This document shows positions 56,101 through 64,000 of a stretch of DNA of 64,000 nt, piece after piece. Origin of the DNA: Pseudeuparius sepicola. Taxonomy: Eukaryota > Arthropoda > Insecta > Coleoptera > Anthribidae. How positions within the stretch are numbered: the first letter of the stretch is position 1; the number at the start of each line of letters is the position of its first letter. Made by a program: the position numbers and the translations under genes. The DNA lies in assembly GCA_963920635.1 (NCBI GenBank), contig OY987303.1, forward strand, positions 46,437,223 to 46,501,222. Direction: 5' to 3'. Below the pieces are notes generated by a model. That model saw only the letters and a list, made by a program, of their open reading frames with translations. It had not been told where the DNA came from and did not search any database.

Positions 56101-58213
56101 TCATTTAAAAAATCTTGTGTCAATTTGGCACTTAACGAAAACCTAAACTTATTTTATTCGTCATGAAGGTGCTAAAGAAATTTAGTCCGCCATCTTGGAG
56201 CGTCCGCCATCTTGGGGCATCCGCCATATTGGATTTAGTATGACGTCATTCATCTTATCAAATATAGTGAAAGGTCACTTGATATCTAAGTCAAGGAGGT
56301 TGTGAAGAAAAAGGTATTCCCCATATTTATGGCGGCCGCCATTTTGAACAAATATCACTATTGAGTATACGAGGTTGGGTGGAAGTAGTTTAAAGATTTG
56401 TCAATATTTGACCCGCACATACTAACTAACATACATAATATATCTACTAACAGGTGAAGTCAAATAAAAGCGGTAATAAAAGTTCTGTAAAAAAAGACAA
56501 GTATTACCTAGGTGTTTCCAGTGTTTACCCTTAAGATGCACACGATGCAAAAAGTAATTCTACCGTAAAGTGTTTTTCAACTAGCTGTGGTAACGTATCC
56601 CAAAATTCAAGTTTCTATATTCAACTGTTTTTCAGAAAAAAAAAATCAAACCCAGTTCTTCTGGAATAACTTTGCAGGGGAGGCTTAAATTGAAAAGTTA
56701 AAACTAGTACCTGTAGAACACTTTCTCGAAATATTTGCACATCATTACGGGACAACCTGTATAAAATTGTTTTTTTAAAAATCAACTTTTAGAACCCTGT
56801 ATTTGATGTAGAAGCGTCTAAATGAAAAATAACAAGAGAAAAGTCACTTTATCCCAAAGAATCTGTGGTCAATAGATTAACCTACTTTTTTGTAACACGG
56901 TATTATCATAGCCGAACGTATCGTTCGGCTATGGTATTATGTATAAATTTAGTAGGAAGGGCGTGGAAGTTGCAGGTTTTAAAGCACATAAACCTCTTTA
57001 ATCTCGTAAAATATAGGGTTCCACAATAATATCTAATATCTCGTTTTTTAAATAGACGCGACATTTCAGTCTTCTAACTCAATTCGATGCAACAGCTTCT
57101 TAGTTTCCCGCTTGTTCAATGTGGCCAGATTTTGGGCACTCAAAATCTGCAGTCTCTAGTCAATTTTGGGGCGCCATTGCCAGCATCCGAGAAGAATATT
57201 GAGGGGGCAACCGGCGCCGGCAGCCATTAGTTTATTTTGCGGGCACCGTTGCCGGCAGCGGAGGCACTGCCATTTTTTTAATACAGTCTAGGTCCACAGG
57301 CGCACGCGCGGCCGACAGGCATTGCGCACCCTACTTTTAATCGCTTGCCAGACAACTTTTTCCTGATTAGAATTATGCCAGAAAAGTTTTTTTAAATTAT
57401 TTATGGTGTAAATAAACATAAAACAAGGTTTACCTTTGCTCGACTCGGACATTTTAGATTCCATTCTGCAGTGTTCGTTGGTTAAACAGAAAGCTTTTGC
57501 ACCATCGGAATGATGCCAGAAAGGTTTTTGATGACTGTTTACGGTCTACATGAACAAATTAAAGAAGGTTTAGCTTTGCTCGATTTAGTCATTTTTGATT
57601 ATTTTCTGCACTTTTTTAAGCCCTGTAGCGGAACGTTGCACCGTTAAAAGCTAGCCAGAAAAGTAAAATTCTCATTTCCGGGTAACAAATTAAGAAATAA
57701 AAGGGTTTTCAACTTTGCATCAAATTGTCACCAAGATCTGTCGCTGGCTCCCGTACTATGAGTAAAATCACGTCCAAAAGTCTGTCACTATCTCCTGGTC
57801 TAATTGCCTGTAAAAAAAATTAATATTTTTGGCTACCAGTAAAACTGCTGCCAACTTTACACCGATGTCTTAAGAGCGGTTCAAATTGATGTTCGGAGAG
57901 CAGTTAGATGGTCGACAACAAAGCGTTACTAGGCGACTAAAGTGACAATATTAAAATTAGAAAATTGAAGCGAGTGAAAGATTTAATTTTTTGAAATTGC
58001 ACGTTGTTAATTCTTCAAATTTCCATGTTTGGTATACTGAGGGTTCTACTGGCAAAATGGAAAATTTCGTATCCTTACCTGCTTCATGGCATCTATTTTC
58101 TTATTGACAACATGGGTTTCGTTGAGTAACGAGTCCGCAATTAGATCTCGCTCTTTTAAACGGTTAGCCAAACGTTTTGCATCTGTAATTATCTGCTGGA
58201 TCGTAAGGGACAT
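44099..58213 (-). CDS. Fgop2: FGFR1OP2/SIKE family protein (Fgop2, STRIPAK component), 3 exons
   Basis: Exons 58213-58079, 47796-47419 and 44191-44099, all phase 0, give 201 aa. Exon 1 encodes IITDAKRLANRLKERD, then THVVNKKIDAMKQ, the N-terminal block of SIKE/FGFR1OP2. Exon 2 continues with FQDEVEQLNEVANQKPHSQL, QQENRELRAAL, ELIMTKYREH and EKIQEMAAVMQRAANIDEH, and ends ...LQAENR. Exon 3 begins GLREMLDIAWKYGS, the family's conserved end. The protein is almost all coiled coil. In animals this family binds the striatin-PP2A-kinase (STRIPAK) complex; in mammals SIKE restrains TBK1/IKK-epsilon. All splice sites are GT-AG, with no frame break. Intron 1 (10.3 kb) and intron 2 (3.2 kb) are transposon-filled. 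Confidence 0.94.
44260..44935. repeat. Foldback with GTAAGTCGGAATTCC repeats
   Basis: The arms at about 44305-44385 and 44805-44925 are inverted (GGGCCACC...TTTTTCCCGAAC). Next to the right arm AGATGTAAGTCGGAATTCC is repeated three times in tandem (about 44790-44850). Lies in Fgop2 intron 2. Confidence 0.7.
45201..47257. repeat. Mariner-type foldback with nested hAT-like element
   Basis: The ends CAGGGTGATT and AATCACCCTG lie between TA dinucleotides (45199-45200 and 47258-47259). The arms extend to about 45550 and 46615, sharing CTAACGTCAC/GTGACGTTAG and AATAACATTTTAC blocks. It is interrupted by 45551-46547. Confidence 0.75.
45551..46547. mobile_element. hAT-like MITE rich in GGAAACTTTCC
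   Basis: The ends TAGAGATGGGCAATGGAAAC and the inverse (...TTCCCATCTCTA). Subterminal GGAAACTTTCC words recur many times. The flanking octamers are not clearly identical, so the target duplication is decayed. Confidence 0.6.
47419..47796 (-). CDS. Fgop2: Fgop2 exon 2
   Basis: Acceptor TTGTGTTGTAG; donor GTAAGA at 47418; 126 codons, phase 0 at both ends. GC-richer than its surroundings, as expected for constrained coding sequence. Confidence 0.95.
47979..49204. mobile_element. hAT MITE with GATCTAAGATCTTCTAAAC tandem repeats
   Basis: The ends CAGAGCTGGGAAAGAT and the inverse of CAGAGCCGGGCAAATC are flanked by CTTGAGAG (47971-47978) and CTTGGGAG (49205-49212). At 48000-48275 a 19-20-bp unit, GATCTAAGATCTTCTAAAC, is repeated about eight times with variation. 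Probably amplified transposase-binding sites. Lies in Fgop2 intron 1. Confidence 0.85.
49213..50240. other. Fgop2 intron 1, unassigned part
   Basis: AT-rich, no gene or bounded repeat recognised. Confidence 0.45.
50283..51090. repeat. Inverted-repeat element
   Basis: AATTTTAAAGGCATCTGGC...ATGGAATCCCCTCAAAACAG at 50283-50335 is inverted at 51035-51090. Outer ends were not defined. Confidence 0.65.
52068..52253 (-). pseudogene. pogo/jerky-type transposase N-terminus
   Basis: ATG at 52253-52251 starts MEKQKRKALILKDKYDIIEK, followed by QSDIRHELSLPKATVSVTWK, the CENP-B/Tigger helix-turn-helix. The frame ends after 61 codons at 52068, before any DDE region. The nested hAT element sits 18 bp upstream of the ATG. 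Confidence 0.75.
52271..53535. mobile_element. hAT MITE with GAAATTTC repeats (inner element of nest)
   Basis: The ends TAGGG...TTTC and the inverse of TAGGGATGGGCAAATTTC are flanked by CAATACG (52264-52270 and 53536-53542). Both halves are packed with GAAATTTC/GCGAAACTTTC words. No coding capacity. Confidence 0.78.
55500..55640. repeat. Repeat shared with 32350-32500
   Basis: ACTTTGACGTGACATGATCT followed by TTGAGAAAGGAGGAAG at 55592-55628 matches 32382-32418. An inverted AATAAATCTTCCTCC partner lies at about 55512. Confidence 0.6.
55880..56370. repeat. Inverted copy of the 14700-15380 composite repeat
   Basis: 55908-56161 has inverted AATAAAATAAGTTT ends. 56170-56360 carries CCGCCATCTTGG-type words and TGACGTCATTCATCTTATC, matching 14720-15020 in reverse. 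Confidence 0.65.
56907..56933. repeat. Perfect 12-bp stem palindrome
   Basis: CATAGCCGAACG, TAT, CGTTCGGCTATG. Confidence 0.7.
58079..58213 (-). CDS. Fgop2: Fgop2 exon 1
   Basis: ATG at 58213-58211, 45 codons, donor GTAAGG at 58078. It ends in ...KIDAMKQ, the expected junction with the 'xQEEIQELNEVA' block. Confidence 0.93.
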
Positions 58214-58762
58214 TATTATTAATTTGGTAACTGTAGAACTTATTATTATTGAAGTATTTAAGAATAATAAACAATTTTATTAACTACTACATTTCCAACT
58301 TCAAAACTGGTATCACATTTTAACAATAATTAATAACTTTTTTGTATTGTTGTGTTGACCTAGAGTGGTAATAATAATGCTAATTACTCCGTTTTCGCCT
58401 CTTTTTACAATTATTATTACAAACACAAAATATATAGGATTACAAATTACAAAATACAAATCAAAAACCAAACATCCTTATTTCAATCAAAAAATAGCTC
58501 TTTAGTAGGTTATTAGCCCACAAAATATGGTTAGCCCATTGAGTTAGTATGGGGGGGGGGGAGAAGCTGTCACGTGACCACAAACGGGAGCACCTAAGTC
58601 GCGTAGTTACTACCTATATTTTGTGGTTACTACTTTAGCGTCAGTTGGTTGTTCAGTGTTAAATGTGCAGTTTTTGTGAGATATATTTTCTATTTTGAAC
58701 TAAGAGTTTAAAAAAAGTAATTAAAACCTCCGATCAGTCATATTTGATCGGAGATTAAAACA
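58214..58762. promoter_or_regulatory. Shared 5' region of Fgop2 (-) and THAP gene (+)
   Basis: 549 bp separate the two divergent start codons. The palindromic E-box TCACGTGA lies at about 58570, directly after a run of G. TCACGTGA is the binding site of bHLH-Zip factors (USF/MITF/TFE type). No TATA box was seen. Whether it serves both genes is inference. Confidence 0.45.
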
Positions 58763-58842
58763 ATGGTGTCGTGCGCTGTCCGGAGTTGCACGAGTAGGAA
58801 TAATGTGGACAATAAGAAATCTACAGGAATAACATTTCACAG
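58763..58842 (+). CDS. THAP gene exon 1
   Basis: MVSCAVRSCTSRNN...ITFHR; donor GTAACA at 58843; the intron is at the same THAP position as in the relics at 24.1 and 26.3 kb. Confidence 0.85.
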
Positions 58843-60734
58843 GTAACATAAACAATAGACAGGGCCGCATTAATATAAATTATAATATCCACTTTGGTAC
58901 CTTATGAAAAGCATTATTAAATCCTCAATAACTTGTAAGATTTTTTAGTTTAGACCTTGTTTATATAGGTTTAGATATAACCCAAAATTTATTTTGTTAA
59001 AAATCTCATATTTTTATCATAATAACCACCTACCTCACCTGGTTTACTTTACAACATATATTTAAAACATAATAATAAAAAGTAGGTAGGTAATAATTAT
59101 TGCTATGGATTAGTTTAATTCAGCAGTCGTTTTCTCGTAGAAAAAGTAAAAAGAATCTACAAATTTCAATTGTAAGATTCACATAATAATACCTATTTAT
59201 TATTATACCCATGCTAGTGTACCTACCTTCCTATTGTATTTTTTATCTATTTTTATCAGCATTAAAAATTGAAATCAAAACAAACCTATTTTCTTTCTCA
59301 GGTTTCCGAAAGATCGTCGCCTTGATACTTGGATTCGGTTCGTAAACAGAGGTACATGGAAACCCTCAAAATATAGCGTTTTATGTTCCAAACATTTCTC
59401 TGAAGAATTTTTTGATCGAAGTTCATTACGCTATGTCCGTTTGAAAGATAATGCTACTCCAACACTAAATCAGGCACAGGTAAGTTATCAATAGTTAAAA
59501 TAATTCATTATAATAACAAACGTAGTGTGTAAATATTTTATTTGTTATTTCTTAGTGGAAAATTCCTGGGGATTCAGCCAAAAATACAACTTATAATTAT
59601 GTTTTCTTTTAGGTAGGACGTTTTAATTTTTTGTAACCCTCATCCAAGGTTAGTGGAGAGTACCTTGACCCTCATCCAGCTATAAAAATTCAAAAATTAT
59701 GTTTATAGTTATAGGACAAAACAATTATTATAACTTGAGTTATTATGACTTGAGGAAGGCGTCATGGTGGAATAAAATTTATCTTATTAATTATTACCTA
59801 TTTTAATTTATTATTTTTTATAACTGTTATTTTAAATATTTAAAATAAAATTATATCTATAATCAGACATATTTTGAAATTTTTGGATCTGATGACGGTT
59901 ACAAAAAACCGAAAGATACGTAAGTAGGTAATCTAAATAAAGGAAAACATAAGAGTTATATTTTTGGCTGATGAATCCCCAGGACTTTTCCATTATGTGA
60001 AAAAACACAAATATACATTTGAAAGTCGGTTATTTACAAGACATTAGTTTGCCAATAATAGTTACTATATATCCTGCGACTGCACACTATACCAAAAGTT
60101 TGTTTTTATACTCATAAATTTTGCTTTATGATTATAGGTCCAACTGCAGGTACCATTACCAGCAGGAGAAACATCAACATCGACACCGACAATAACCCAT
60201 AACATTGATTTAGTTTCATTGCCCAGTACATCGTCTACCAAAGACTCTATGGACATCAGTGTATATGAAACTTCTGCAAGTTATTCAGAATCAAATTGTA
60301 AGTCTACTTCTCTGATTGATCCTACCGTTACACCAAGGAAAAGAAAATTAATGGTTACTCTTAATAAAACTATACTTGTAAGTAGAGACAGGAAAAAAAG
60401 GTTAGCCTCGGTGCGAAAAAGACTTCATCGGCGTGAGAAGCGCATTGCTAGCATGAAGGCTATAGTAGCAGAACTTCGTAAAAAAAATTATATGCAGGAA
60501 GAATATGTAGACATCATTGCAAAGCTAGGTGGTCTCCAAGAGCTTTATCTTAGACAATATAAGAAGACAAAAAAACAACCTTTGCCAAAGCAATATTCAG
60601 AGGAGTTGAAAGTGTTTGCGCTAACTCTCCACTATTATTCTCCAGCTGCCTACAACTACGTTCGCAGGGAATTTAAAACATGTTTACCACATACGCGAAC
60701 ATTAAGCAGGTGGTATGAGAGTATGAAAATTTGA
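58763..60734 (+). CDS. THAP-domain P-element-type protein (3 exons, 284 aa)
   Basis: Exons 58763-58842 (phase 2), 59302-59479 (phase 0) and 60138-60734 join without a frame break. Residues 1-82 form a THAP DNA-binding finger: C4-x4-C9, W37, C55-x2-H58 and the closing ATPTL (AVPTIF-like). Residues 120-200 are basic and helical (DRKKRLASVRKRLHRREKR). The C-terminal part, YSEELKVFALTLHYYSPAAY then FKTCLPHTRTLSRWYES, is the region preceding the RNase H-like fold in P-element/THAP9 transposases. A stop follows within 5 codons, where a foldback (60720-62675) begins, so it lacks the catalytic domain here. A matching catalytic fragment lies at 63641-63955. It may be a truncated transposase, or be expressed as a DNA-binding protein. 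Confidence 0.82.
59302..59479 (+). CDS. THAP gene exon 2
   Basis: Acceptor TTCTTTCTCAG; donor GTAAGT at 59480. Encodes FPKDRRLDTWIRFVNRG to NATPTLNQAQ. Confidence 0.87.
59559..59993 (+). repeat. Intronic inverted-repeat element with hammerhead-like motif
   Basis: Arms TTCCTGGGGATTCAGCCAAA at 59565 and the inverse at about 59968-59987 bound the element in THAP intron 2. Inside, 59881-59937 is hammerhead-like. Confidence 0.6.
59881..59937 (+). ncRNA. Hammerhead ribozyme-like motif 4 (decayed)
   Basis: CTGATGA (59889-59895), stem II GGTT...AACC, GAAA (59911-59914), a decayed stem III, and a stem I of seven pairs between TTTGGAT (59882-59888) and ATCTAAA (59931-59937). The predicted cleavage site would be GTA. 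Confidence 0.5.
60138..60734 (+). CDS. THAP gene exon 3
   Basis: Acceptor ATTATAG before 60138 keeps the frame; 198 codons then TGA. An alternative acceptor CTGCAG lies 12 bases further in. Confidence 0.75.
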   Translation, partial: VQLQVPLPAGETSTSTPTITHNIDLVSLPSTSSTKDSMDISVYETSASYSESNCKSTSLIDPTVTPRKRKLMVTLNKTILVSRDRKKRLASVRKRLHRREKRIASMKAIVAELRKKNYMQEEYVDIIAKLGGLQELYLRQYKKTKKQPLPKQYSEELKVFALTLHYYSPAAYNYVRREFKTCLPHTRTLSRWYESMKI

Positions 60735-62675
60735 CAATAGAACGACATTGTCATTTTAATTACAAAATAATTCAAGAAAATCTGTGCATTATACTTGTAT
60801 CCGTTGCAGCTCACCAAAGAGTGCCTATTGCAAAACTAGCATGTGGTGCAGTGCGTATTTAGGAAAAAAGTAACTCTGAGAATGATTGTTTAAAATGATT
60901 CCAGTATCACAAAATGTTCCACAAAATTAGTCTATTATAGGAAATGACAATAAAGAGGCCCTATAGAATAAATAAAGACTAATCACTATAAAGTAACTAC
61001 ATACTTATATATACTTATAGATAATATTATTTTTAGACTAAAAAAATAATTCATATTCCTGGTGCACAGCCATCAGGAACTATTTTGGATGATATATAAA
61101 AAGCAAAACATTCCGTTACAGCAATTTACGCAGACGAGTTAACGGTGAAAAAATTATTGGAATTGGAGAGATTAAAACCAGAGTGGAGGTACATACATAG
61201 AAGACTTTGACTTTGCATTGTTCGGATATATTTTCTAAATTAAAGAGCTCTTATAAATTAATTACCTATTGAAATAATGCGCTGCTGCTAAATGCAATTT
61301 TTATGTATCCTCCTGAAAGAATTTACCAAAGTTACTTACCAAATTATGAAATAAAACTTTCACCTAAGAGGTTTATTTCAGCATTTATTTTATTTGTTAC
61401 CTGCACAGGCAAATAAATCATGGTTTAAAATAATAAGTGGTTGTTTAATTTGAAATGTTTTATTCGATATCTTTAGACTTTTGGTGAAGGCGCGGGTATT
61501 AATTTTAATATCTAAAACTTGAATACCCACCATTCCCTTCCCACACCTCCACCCATGTTCATTTTTTGATATATCGTGATGCCAGCTGATGACTTTGACT
61601 ATCTTTATAACCTAAAATGTGCTCTTGATTTACGTTGCTACAGAAACAATCCAAACATTTCTTCCCCAAAGGATGGAAGATATATATCTTATTCGCAAAT
61701 TACATTTATGTAACTAAATAAATAATAAACTAAATAGTAAAATAAACTAGGTAGGTGTGAGTAATACTTCTTTTGCTTAATTCCACACACGAAAACTTTG
61801 TTTTTGCAGGCGAGTGTCGCTATAACCATGTTAACATTATCAGGAGATGATTAAATCTAATCATTAGACTTATTCATCTCCTGATGATGCTAACGTGGTT
61901 AGCGAAACGCGCGTCGAGTGCGCGACTATAAGTGCCAAACATTCCTGATTCCCAATTTAGGTAGGTAATCACAATTTTATTTCATAATTTGGTAAGTATC
62001 TTCGATAAGTTATTATTTCAAGAGAATACATAGAAAATGCAATCATTCTTTCAGCTTGTTTTTAATTTAGAAAATATATCCGAACAATGGCAAAGGCAAA
62101 ATCTTCTATGTAGCCTCCGCTCTGCTTTTAATTTACATCTGGCCAATTCATCCAATAATAAGGGCTTCCGTAAATTGCTGCAAAGGGATGTTCTGCTTTT
62201 TATATATCATCCAAAATAGTTATTGGTGGCTGTGCACCAGGAAATTTGACTTAATTTTGTAATCTAAAACATAATATTATCTTACTAAGTATATAAAGGT
62301 ATATAGTTAGTTAGAGTGACTATTAAGGTATCTACCTTATAATTATGTGTTAGGTATATCATCTCACAGTTGTTACTTTATTGAGTTTAGTCTTCATTTA
62401 GTCTATAAGACCTCTGCATTACCATCTCTTATAATAATAACTTTGTGGAACATTTTGTGATAAGTACTAGAATCATTTTAAATAATAATTCTCAGAGTTA
62501 CTTTTGCTTTTGCTCAAATGCGCACTGAACCTTGAACCACATATTAGTTTTGCAAAAGGCACTATTTTGGTGAGTTGCAACGGATGTTTGCAAGTTTTTG
62601 TGCATATTTTATAATCTTCTTGAATTATTTTGAATTTAAAATGGCAATGTCGTTCTAGTGTCAAATTTTCATACT
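60720..62675. repeat. Long inverted duplication (arms about 650 bp)
   Basis: The ends AGTATGAAAATTTGACA and its inverse continue as arms 60720-61365 and about 61965-62675, with indels. The flanks are GGTATGAG and GGTTTGAT (6 of 8 match). Arm frames give short peptides (ERHCHFNYKIIQE) not assigned to a family. It interrupts the P-type transposase gene. The spacer holds a hammerhead-like motif. Confidence 0.8.
61875..61920 (+). ncRNA. Hammerhead ribozyme-like motif 3
   Basis: CTGATGA (61881-61887), a perfect six-pair stem II GCTAAC-GTG-GTTAGC, GAAA (61904-61907), self-complementary CGCGCG as stem III, TC (61914-61915) as cleavage site, and stem I CTC/GAG extended by AC/GT after a bulge. Confidence 0.72.
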
Positions 62676-62689
62676 GGTTTGATTACTCT

Positions 62690-63100
62690 CTCAAAAATTT
62701 ACTTGCAAGCCTATGATTCAACATCCCACATGGTTTTTGCTTTACCTCAGAGTCACTACTTTTATGCAAAACCAATTGAAAGTTGATGATTGCAACAACT
62801 CTCCTAATTGAACCCTAGTGTGACGCTATCGTCGCCGCAGTCGAGAGCATGGGGAACAAAGGAGTGACAAGACAGTGACATGCTCACAAATGCTCCAAAC
62901 GCGCAGAACGCGCCGCGCGCGCTTCGCACAATTCGCTAGTGAGTACGCCGCGCCAAACGCCCAGAACATTTTCCGAGGCTTGTCGGTAATTAACCAGATT
63001 TGCATAAAGGGAATTAGTTGTTCTTCTCTCAATCTTCTGCAGCCATCCTCGTAAAATTTTGCAACTATGTAGATGATATCTATACCCCGGAGCGTGCCAT
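62690..63100. other. No gene recognised
   Basis: A CpG-rich block (62820-62960) and short overlapping minus-strand frames without clear domains. Confidence 0.4.
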
Positions 63101-63104
63101 ATTC

Positions 63105-63488
63105 TCATGTGGTAAAAAAAGACTTTTTGTCCACACTTTTCTTTTTTCTTGGGTTTTTCCTTTTGTCTCTTTTTTTATTGATAGTTAAAGCATCTATAAT
63201 CAAAAGAGCACCGGCAGCCACTTCCACGTTATCATCTGCATCCATTTGTCCGAAGACCTCGCGGATCAACACAATTACTACGGCTGCCGGGTGCTGCTGG
63301 AAACAGCACGAACTTTTAAGATGTTTGTTGCATTCTGCGTTTGTAGCATTTTGTTGCAAGTAAATACGCGCCTTAACTTTTAACCTATATATTTTTGTGC
63401 CATTTTCTGCCACAACATAACCCAGCAAAACTTTCCCTTTATGAGGCCCTTTATTATCCATTTTGGGCACGGGATTTATTACTCCCAC
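63105..63488 (-). other. Unassigned basic open frame, possibly transposon-derived
   Basis: A 127-codon minus-strand frame: NGTKIYRLKVKARIYLQQNA, a CxxHLKSSCC-like cysteine cluster, then ALLIIDALTINKKRDKRKNP and a lysine-rich end. The last part faintly resembles the region before the PIF/Harbinger nuclease, but this is weak. It has no start context, splice evidence or clear homologue. Confidence 0.3.
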
Positions 63489-63640
63489 ATTTATTTATTT
63501 CACAGAAAAGCAAGAAGTTTTGGAAAATATTTGAGGTTAGAAATACCCTGCATTCACCTAGCGGCGTTCAGGAATGTGTTAAAAGTTGAGGTAATTTGTT
63601 GTGACGTCTTGTCACTCTCGCTCTTCCCTCCCAAAACAGT

Positions 63641-63955
63641 CACTCCATTTATGAACGGCCCCCAGGATTCACTAGTGAGTCATTTGAAGCGCTACGATTA
63701 AAAGTTTCATCAGAAAAGGACAAGCAATTTTATTGTGCATTGATCATCGACGAAATGTCTATTCGTAAACATGAAGAATGGGTCCCAAGCCAAAGCAAAT
63801 ATTATGGTCATGTAGACATGGGAACAGGTTCACAAGAGGATACCCTTGCGAAAGATGCTTTGGTGTTCCTGTTAAACGGTAACTGGAAAATTCCAGTGGG
63901 TTATTTTTTAATTGCCGGAATTACTGGATGTGGTGCCCGGGATTTTTTTTAACAG
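63641..63955 (+). pseudogene. P-element-type transposase catalytic fragment
   Basis: The frame reads PPGFTSESFEALRLKVSSEK, then FYCALIIDEMSIRKHEEW, KYYGHVDMGTGS and NGNWKIPVGYFLIAGITG, the start of the RNase H-like domain of P-element/THAP9 transposases with its first catalytic aspartate (IIDEMS). It is damaged after GITG and stops at 63951. It follows logically from the end of THAP exon 3 (60720), 2.9 kb upstream, the gap being largely foldback sequence. Decay or the window edge prevents following it further. Confidence 0.82.
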
Positions 63956-64000
63956 AAATATATAATATTCGGTTCCCAAACTAGAAACTTAACGTTAGTT

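Larger units (their letters stand above)
54390..57810. repeat. Large foldback with roughly 480-bp or longer arms
   Basis: 54795-55255 is inverted at 57290-57770, and 54390-54435 at 57775-57810; a 360-bp segment (54435-54795) is extra in the left arm. Each arm holds two diverged direct copies of a CGAGCAAAG(G/C)TAAACCTTG module. The spacer contains other repeats (55500-55640, 55880-56370). No coding capacity recognised. Confidence 0.8.

Noticed and set aside
63073..63363. 96-codon plus-strand frame
   Set aside because: Antisense to another frame, with no domain support.

Overview
This 64 kb window is AT-rich, repeat-dominated animal nuclear DNA. It is almost certainly from an insect with a transposon-swollen genome. 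Genes are split by GT-AG introns with GTAAGT donors, AATAAA poly(A) signals are present, transposable elements fill introns and intergenic space, and the two conserved genes match metazoan families. The order of insect cannot be fixed from the sequence. No prokaryotic operon, CRISPR array or functional rRNA/tRNA gene was seen.

Three host genes and one gene-like transposase can be assembled exon by exon with consistent splice phases. (1) 10113 to 3449, minus strand: four exons, 203 aa, a secreted ten-cysteine Ly6/three-finger-like protein with a signal peptide and a GPI-type tail. (2) 27168 to 43897, plus strand: SPCS3 (SPC22/23), signal peptidase complex subunit 3, four exons, 179 aa, with a 12.8 kb intron full of transposons. 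(3) 58213 to 44099, minus strand: FGFR1OP2/SIKE homologue (Fgop2, a STRIPAK component), three exons, 201 aa, convergent with SPCS3. (4) 58763 to 60734, plus strand: THAP-domain, P-element-like protein, three exons, 284 aa, head-to-head with Fgop2. A piece of P-type catalytic domain lies at the right edge of the window.

Layout: 1-3.4 kb holds a mariner MITE piece, a hAT transposase relic and a miniature BEL/Pao retroelement. 3.4-10.1 kb is the Ly6-like gene; its introns carry a dead FLYWCH-MULE transposase and two hAT MITEs. 10.1-27.1 kb is intergenic: foldbacks, tRNA-SINE pieces, a pogo relic, a Gypsy LTR/gag relic, two Penelope-like (PLE) relics and several THAP/P-type MITEs. 27.2-43.9 kb is SPCS3, with a complete hAT element, a mariner with about 530-bp inverted repeats sitting inside another hAT, MULE-like foldbacks and a degenerate satellite. 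44.1-58.2 kb is Fgop2, with nested hAT/pogo/hAT elements and long foldbacks. 58.2-64 kb is the THAP/P locus.

The most unusual signals are four hammerhead-ribozyme-like motifs linked to repeat relics (16.1, 19.2, 59.9 and 61.9 kb), and a hAT MITE whose 8-bp target duplication is exactly the 5' splice site of the Ly6-like gene.
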